Shown: positions 59,201 through 64,000 of the stretch, in pieces
Layout of the letters: every line of letters starts with the position of its first letter
Numbering within the stretch: position 1 is the stretch's first letter
Assembly: GCF_910592395.1 (NCBI RefSeq)
Contig: NC_088317.1
Span: forward strand, 18,028,039 to 18,092,038
DNA length: 64,000 bases
Source: Lineus longissimus
Lineage: Eukaryota > Nemertea > Pilidiophora > Heteronemertea > Lineidae
Direction: 5' to 3'
The notes under the pieces: generated by a model
What the model saw: the letters and a program-made list of their open reading frames with translations, nothing else
What the model was told of the DNA's origin: nothing
Database searches by the model: none
Position numbers and translations under genes: made by a program

Positions 59201-61840
59201 GAGGCAACCCTCACCACAGCCCAGTGGATTAGGATGCCACTGGATGCCACTGGGACAGTATGTAACACCATTGGTAATAGCTGGAACCGTATCACTTGTG
59301 GTGAGGTGTTAGTAATAAGAGACAGTAATCTGATGGCTGAATCCATCACAATAACATAGCTAAGCAGTATTCAGCTCAGCAATGGCTCAGCAAAGTAAAT
59401 GTACTTTTTGAATCGCAAAAGAAGTTAGAAGACTCGCAATGTCAACTTATTGCAATCATATATATTTCTTAAGCCAGCTGAAAGTGAACATGAACATGAA
59501 TACAGCAATGAATTTTTTTGGGAAAAAATTAAATGATATACAAAAAGAAAAGCTTTTAACGCGCAAGCCGCTAGGCTTCAGAAGAATAAGGTATGCAAAT
59601 AAGTCAGCTCCTGAAGAAATATAAACAGTTTTACTGAGAGCTTTAAACACCTGTCCCGGGGAAAGGTCAGCTTTTTCAGCAATTAGATTACAAAAGGTCC
59701 GCAATTATATTACAAAAGACAATCGTTTCAGCAATTAGACAACAAGAGGCATTCTTTTCAGCAAAAAAAAAATTAATCATTTTAGCAAATTAGACTACAA
59801 GAAGTAAGTATTTAAAGTGTTTAGATTTCATGAGGATTGTATTTTATTCAGCGTTGAGGTTTTTTTTTTTACAGCCATCACCGGCTCCAGCTGGCTGCCA
59901 CTGAATTGAAAGTAGGGATAATAGTACTGGCATCTATTGTTAGATTACCTAATCCGACCAAAGACAATTAAGTATTTCACCGAGTGAGTAACGGAGGCGT
60001 GAATAACACGATCTTCACACTTGACTTTTATAGTTGGGTCAATAGGCCAAGATCTATATCAAGGCCGCTGCCTTCTTCGTAAGGGCCCCCAGAGATTTGT
60101 TGTATTTCTTTTGTTTATTTACGTCATTGCTCAATCGAAAATTAGGGTTTATGTTGCAGAATCACAAAATCTTGTAATTACAATCGAACATGCAAGGGTG
60201 GACGTTCATAACTACATTTTATTATACAAGTATGACAAAAGCTCAGGCAGCCAATTCAAACAAACAAACTTGATATTTACAAACTGAGTGCATCTCAAAT
60301 ATGCAACAAAATGCAGTCAAAATCAACATTTTGCAGGCCATGCACTCAGTGGTTAGAAGGAGAGGATGTAACTTAGTAAGTTAGAATTGAAAGAAAATTA
60401 GTTTATAGGAGACAATCTGAAAATAATCAACAAGATGGGAAGAGGAGATGTAGGGAGGAGACTAAGGGACTGTTACTCTCAACTAACAACCATTTCATCA
60501 TTAGTTGGCACAAACTCGTGTAAAACATGTACACTAGATGTACCGAAAATTTGGCGTATTAGGGTGAAATGGGTTAGATATCAACCTGCAAGCAAGATGC
60601 TTGAACCGCATAAACGAACAATATATGCGACTGTAGCCGGTGTTTGTAATTGCGGATCTGTAATTGGTAACCGGTGGAGACCTTGCATCAATGACCGCTG
60701 CTTTTCAAGACCGACCGACTCCTTTGAGACAGACCTAGGTCAGTATGTCGTGCTTCAAACAACGCACAAACGAACGATCAAAATCCTTGCAACCTGTGAT
60801 TATATTCGCTGCAACTTGATTCTATAGTTTAGGGGATGCCTTAGGCATGGTAAAAGTGGCATCATTAGGAAAACTTCTTCATTAGGAATACCATACATTT
60901 TCACTTCAACGCAAGTTTGCCAGAATTTTCAGTACACTGAGTACCGGTACAGTCCGTCATGTAAAATATACATGATATTGCGCCAACTAAGAATGAAAAA
61001 AATAATTACCACAACATTTCTAACAAAAAACTCACCAGTTTAGGACAAGGCTGATTCAATGTCCGATATGTATATTTGTCCCCGTCGATATACGGCCAAT
61101 CACAGCGGACCAGACCTTTGTCTCTGCTGTCACAAGTGATAGTGCGGACAGCTGTGGTACGATCGCGCATTATCTCCAGTGTGATACTGTAGTAGTCAGG
61201 CATTGGGTGTCTAGAAATGAAAATATTTTGTAATTTTATAATATTTGACCGAGACAGAAGTCAGCAATGAACTACTAAGTGAACTAAACACTAAGCTAGA
61301 TCAAACAAGCACGACGTAGATCATCAGTTATATGAAAAGATATTTTGCGGAGTATCAGTTGGGGCCATTTTAGATTTCGATAGCCATCTTGGATTTGTGG
61401 CCTGTCTAAACAATGGAGTGCTCTCCCTTTACAATGTACATAGCTGTACATCAGAACCAGATATCTTTATGAAAAGAAAACCTTTAGTATGACTATTGGA
61501 ATGTAGGTCACATATACCCAAGTAAGACGAATGGGGGAGTAATCATACCTGCAATAATTCTGAACAATATTCTGGAACTTCCCCTGGTCATCACTCTGGT
61601 TCGGATTCCGCAACATGTACTCATTATCAGACTGATGGACAACATCCTGGTACTCTGGCACCATGTGGATGTTATGGACGCCGATATGTACCCGCAGGTT
61701 CGACTCGCGCTTCCAGAAGAAATCCTGCGCTTGGGCGCCATCAGTGACATAGACCGTGTTATCACGATTCCCAACCGCGTGGAGGTTTTCCAAGAAGACG
61801 TTACTTGACTTTTTCACGTGGAACCCTCTCTCGGTGTCAT
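48369..61840 (-). CDS. Unrecognised multi-exon gene, probable extracellular glycoprotein (partial)
   Basis: Five - strand exons join in frame: 61840-61549, 61210-61036, 51355-51163, 50454-50356 and 48971-48369. Donors and acceptors are GT/AG and phases agree at every junction (2, 0, 1, 1), giving 1362 nt or about 454 codons with no stop. I do not recognise the family. The protein has Cys-rich stretches, three N-glycosylation sequons (NLT, NNT, NES), no predicted membrane segment in these exons, and an RGD created at the fourth junction, all suggesting a secreted or ectodomain protein. The first exon starts in phase 1, so an upstream exon exists, probably beyond the window. The 3' end may be incomplete: the last exon either ends at a CCAG/GTAGGC donor or reads to a stop at 48340. 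The introns are 338 bp, 9.7 kb, 708 bp and 1.4 kb. Confidence 0.78.
49260..49287. promoter_or_regulatory. Nuclear-receptor half-site cluster, unit 1 (ER8 plus partial DR3)
   Basis: CGACCT (49259-49264), then 3 bp, TGACCT (49268-49273), then 8 bp, AGGTCA (49282-49287). The second and third form an exact everted repeat with 8-bp spacing. The first is a one-mismatch half-site in DR3 spacing. Binding is not shown. Confidence 0.5.
49572..49600. promoter_or_regulatory. Nuclear-receptor half-site cluster, unit 2 (DR3 plus ER8)
   Basis: TGACCT (49572-49577), 3-bp spacer, TGACCT (49581-49586), 8-bp spacer, AGGTCA (49595-49600). All three half-sites are exact. DR3 is the classic vitamin-D-receptor-type spacing, and ER8 is bound by RAR/RXR-type heterodimers in vertebrates. 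Function here is inference. Confidence 0.5.
49873..49901. promoter_or_regulatory. Nuclear-receptor half-site cluster, unit 3 (DR3 plus ER8)
   Basis: TGACCT (49873-49878), 3-bp spacer, TGACCT (49882-49887), 8-bp spacer, AGGTCA (49896-49901), all exact. The geometry is preserved although the rest of this unit has diverged from units 1 and 2. Confidence 0.5.
50148..50264. repeat. (GAC)n microsatellite within the composite repeat
   Basis: A long, almost pure GAC/ACG run edged by GACGGACGACGG variants on both sides. It gives spurious poly-Arg, poly-Thr and poly-Asp frames that should not be annotated as proteins. Confidence 0.95.
50280..50305. repeat. Perfect 11-bp-stem terminal hairpin
   Basis: AGCTCACCTCT (50280-50290), loop GCTA, AGAGGTGAGCT (50295-50305). 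It directly follows the (GAC)n tract and marks the right edge of the composite repeat. CTAA follows the stem, which recalls a Helitron CTRR end, but Helitron hairpins normally sit about 10 bp further inside. Confidence 0.8.
50356..50454 (-). CDS. Exon d: compact six-Cys module, unrecognised five-exon gene
   Basis: A 99-nt exon with acceptor CTAATTTCAG and donor GTAGGT. It encodes GDENCCSVNCYYNPYCRKVE and continues to PVECAR. Six Cys fall in 29 residues with spacing CC-x3-C-x5-C-x7-C-x6-C, suggesting a small disulfide-bonded module. The final G of the exon pairs with the next exon to give Gly in RGD. Confidence 0.8.
51163..51355 (-). CDS. Exon c of the unrecognised five-exon gene
   Basis: The acceptor is AAATTCTAG before 51355 and the donor is GTGTGT after 51163. 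It encodes GTFPEELQQVSNSISCAQET through STGDCK, with five Cys and an NLT sequon in LFNLTM. It lies 9.7 kb from the previous exon, so assignment to the same gene rests on matching phase 0, same strand and similar composition. Confidence 0.72.
51442..51461. repeat. Poly(A) tract, 20 bp
   Basis: Twenty consecutive A after a single G. It could be the tail of a retroposed sequence on the + strand, but no body is recognisable upstream, and the neighbouring 100 bp includes exon c of the host gene. Confidence 0.85.
53211..53223. repeat. Poly(G) tract, 13 bp
   Basis: Thirteen consecutive G in AT-rich intron sequence, a quadruplex-capable run on its own strand only if paired with other G runs, which are absent nearby. 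Confidence 0.85.
57163..57230. repeat. TATACAATGT-type short repeat cluster
   Basis: CATATACAATGTTAGCACAA, then TATATACAATGTACGTGTAT, then acagtgtatatacaatgtt: three copies of TATACAATGT with variable 10-20-bp spacers, alongside GTACAT palindromes just upstream (57148-57165). Confidence 0.65.
58703..58774 (+). mobile_element. tRNA-like SINE head
   Basis: CGGCTTCATGGCATAGTGGG (A box TGGCATAGTGG) and, about 40 bp on, CTGAGTTCGAACCCGCTCG (B box GAGTTCGAACCC). The total of about 72 bp equals tRNA length. Acceptor ends do not pair well, and T-rich DNA follows. No central domain like that of the SINEs at 23693 and 27922 is seen downstream, so it is a truncated SINE or tRNA pseudogene. The DNA just upstream (58270-58420) is GC-richer than its surroundings. 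Confidence 0.6.
59669..59805. repeat. Short degenerate tandem array
   Basis: TTCAGCAATTAGATTACAAA followed by aggt recurs four or five times in degraded forms (gcaattatattacaaaaga, ttcagcaattagacaacaag, ttcagcaaaaaa, tagcaaattagactacaag). Unit length is about 28-35 bp. Confidence 0.65.
61036..61210 (-). CDS. Exon b of the unrecognised five-exon gene
   Basis: The acceptor is CATTTCTAG before 61210 and the donor is GTGAGT after 61036. It encodes HPMPDYYSITLEIMRDRTTA through TYRTLNQPCPKL. Three Cys lie in the second half. The exon ends between codons (phase 0), which the next exon matches. Confidence 0.78.
61549..61840 (-). CDS. Exon a of the unrecognised five-exon gene
   Basis: The acceptor is AAATTTTCAG before 61840 and the donor is GTATGA after 61549. 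It encodes 97 residues: DTERGFHVKKSSNVFLENLH, then an alternation of charged and aromatic residues including ESNLRVHIGVHNIHMVPEYQ, and it ends NIVQNYCR with the Arg codon split by the intron. One Cys. Codon use is GC-richer at third positions than in the flanking introns, which supports coding. Confidence 0.8.
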
Positions 61841-64000
61841 CTGAAAATTTGATAAAAAATTATTAGTTTCTGCCTAACTTTAAGTTTCTTTGTTTTAATT
61901 CTGTCTCATCAGTACCCAATACTGCAGTGTTAGTTAGGATAGTGAGGGGCAAATACAGTAGATGTGTAGGTTGTGACTGCAGTTTATGTAGATGTTACAT
62001 TTATTAGTGATTTGAGTAACTACTAGAGTAACTCTGGCTATTACATGCAGTGATAGTGATTAGTCCTTTAAATTAACAGTGAAAAGTGAATTTTCTTTCT
62101 GTGTTTATCTATCGATAACCGTAATTTCATGGGAACATCAAAGGGTGAATCTCTGCGTGTTTTGAAGCGCCCAAGACTAGTACATCATTACAGGTATTGA
62201 GCCATAATGTTGCTTTCGGAAATACCAGGCATTCTGGTTGTTCTACAAGTACAGAATATTTAAAATATTTCTTGGCAAAGGCAACACCTAGGGCCAAATA
62301 TATTTCAGTCATTTATTTATAATTCAGCCAGATTATTTACATATAATTACAATTGTTATAAAGGGACATTTACAAAAGCTATTTACAATTGCAATCAACA
62401 TCCTCAAGGGGGCTTGTTAAATCTTTGATATGATGTAATGAGGTTTCAAACATTTTAAGATGTATCTTTAACCTTTTTGACAAGATTAGTCTTACCTTTA
62501 GGAAACCTGTGTATGTGAAATTTTATTTTTTGCTGACGAATCAACAATGCAAGATTGATCCACAAGTACAAATGACTAATTTTTTTTGCACATTTAAAAA
62601 ATAAATTGTACACATTTTTATGCACTTTTGGGCTTTTGCTCTATTAGTTTGATTTCCGTCAATAGGGGACGCCACCTCAGTCAATGGTCCGACGCAAAAC
62701 ATGATTGTAACCAGGTAAAAAGAGGTCCCCCTATAAGCTTGCATTGTTGGTCCTAAGCAAGCCATGTCAACTTTTAAACAAATCTCGCAGTTTTTTTGGT
62801 TAAAATTGGCATTAACAATATTTCAACGTGAGTTGTATAACTCTGGCCTGTGCTGGACATAAAGGGGATAGACCAGGGTTAAATAAACCCATGACCCTTG
62901 GAAATGTGGGATTCGGAGTTGGACACAAACCATTTTATCACAAACATACCCAGCAGTAAAGATTCCGTGTCATATTTAATTTGAAAAATTAAATTTCTCT
63001 CTTCAACAAATATAATTACAAGATATCCGTTAAGCTATTAATTACCAAGAGTTTTTTTTTGCATTTCTATGCATCAACTCATAAACAGGCTCAAACTGCC
63101 TCGAAGAAAGTCATTCCCAAAAAAATTGAGCTTGGCAGAATAATTGTCGCTGAAGTTTTTTTTCAAAGGATACTTAGTGTTTCAGAAAATACAGTTGGTT
63201 GTGTAGCAATGGTGCAAGAATAAGGAGATTTCATGAAATTTATAGAATGTAGATTTCTTTAAATGATGACATGGCCAAGGCAGCTGGGTGACTAGTACTC
63301 TGCCTGACTAAAGTTTTGCTTCATCTAGTAGTTTCCTAAAAGCTAACATTGGTGTATCTAAGCTTGGAGTGTGGTGTATCTATCACTGGAGCGTGTTTGG
63401 TGTCGGTAGGTAAAGTGATAGACATCTACGGGCAAGAGGTGATCACACAACTTCATTTTTCTATCGATACTTCCCACCTGGATCGCTGCTTGGGTATCTC
63501 GCGCACAGGGATGCTCAGTAGATGAATCCGTTGGGTGGATGCATAGTTGATTCATACCCAGCAGGCATGCGAGTTGCCCAAACAATGAAGGCTGGTGAAA
63601 ATGATCTATAGTATATTTTTAAATGATGTCGTTAATATCATACAGCACCTCTCTAGAAGTTGGAGAAACTTGGTTCTAGATTGGTACCAGATCTGCTCAC
63701 TATCAGTCAGACCTGCTATTCTGAAGTTCTCTCCACCATCAGTGTGCATCCTTCTGTCTAAAGTCTGGATTAAGGAAGTGCACAATGCATTCACTGTTTC
63801 AAAATAGTGGGCATGACTGATCATATCATTTTTAGAAGTGAAGAGTGCAACACTGTAGGATGGACTGATATTGGTTTCAGTAGGAATTGGATCCTAACAT
63901 ATATTTGTAATTGGTGGTTGAGCTTTGTTAGTCTATGGAGGATGTGAGTAATTACCTAGGGAGGTTGTGTGTAATAACCGGGGGATTCTAGTTTCAAAAC
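61841..64000. other. Non-genic sequence upstream of exon a
   Basis: No upstream exon of the - strand gene could be fitted (it would need to end in phase 1 before a GT). Short frames at 62541-62765, 63358-63585 and 63606-63824 on - are unrecognised. No promoter is called. Confidence 0.35.

Larger units (their letters stand above)
51356..61035 (-). other. 9.7-kb intron between exons b and c
   Basis: AT-rich with no further exon that I can fit. It contains a 20-bp poly(A) at 51442, a 13-bp poly(G) at 53211, a tatacaatgt-type repeat at 57163-57230, a tRNA-like SINE head at 58703 and a short tandem array at 59669. The + strand frame 60435-60827 (130 codons) is unrecognised and not called. Additional small exons of this gene could be hidden here only if they preserve phase 0. 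Confidence 0.55.

Noticed and set aside
60435-60827. 130-codon + strand open frame with several Cys
   Set aside because: It lies inside the large intron on the opposite strand and matches no family I know; Cys spacing is irregular.
48369-61840. HAP2/GCS1 gamete fusogen as identity of the five-exon gene
   Set aside because: Considered from the Cys-rich ectodomain look, but I could not match any diagnostic block, so no family name is given.
1-64000. CRISPR arrays, operons or phage-like modules
   Set aside because: No regularly spaced identical repeats with unique spacers and no prokaryotic gene organisation; all tandem repeats are diverged and adjacent.

Overview
This window is animal nuclear DNA, most likely from a marine invertebrate. 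It is AT-rich, genes are sparse and broken by introns with GT/AG borders, and there are tRNA-derived SINE heads, a Harbinger-type DNA transposon, the tail of a LINE reverse transcriptase, microsatellites and many diverged local tandem duplications. Nothing prokaryotic is present: no operons, no Shine-Dalgarno-spaced gene runs, no CRISPR array. Two SINEs carry a central block (of the type gcacctgagcaagtcact followed by ataaatgggta) that I associate with mollusc, lancelet and other invertebrate SINEs. A lophotrochozoan or a non-vertebrate deuterostome fits. I cannot name the species.

Layout. Positions 1-4079 are non-genic with a frameshifted LINE fossil (1255-1455) and a 165-bp-period tandem repeat (2754-3165). 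A complete Harbinger/PIF element occupies 4080-7551, with perfect 18-bp terminal inverted repeats and a 3-bp target duplication CAG. It carries an intact five-exon Myb/SANT-like gene on the + strand and, converging on it, a transposase gene on the - strand that has lost everything after the first catalytic Asp. From about 7.6 to 48 kb I find no convincing host gene. That stretch holds SINE fragments, short tandem duplications, a decayed protein-kinase-like pseudogene (about 42.9-43.1 kb) and a 119-bp hairpin MITE (36949-37067).

From 61840 down to 48369, on the - strand, five exons join in one open reading frame with matching splice phases (1362 nt, about 454 codons). They encode part of a Cys-containing, N-glycosylation-site-bearing, probably extracellular protein that I do not recognise. 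An RGD tripeptide is created exactly across one exon junction. The 5' end, and perhaps the 3' end, lie outside what I can define.

The intron between the last two of these exons holds a repeat made of three units of about 305 bp. Each unit carries a DR3-like and an exact ER8 arrangement of AGGTCA nuclear-receptor half-sites. The repeat ends in a (GAC)n tract and a perfect 11-bp hairpin. The most distinctive items are this half-site-bearing repeat, the unrecognised five-exon gene, and the half-disabled Harbinger element. I saw no clear evidence of a wholly new multi-gene system.
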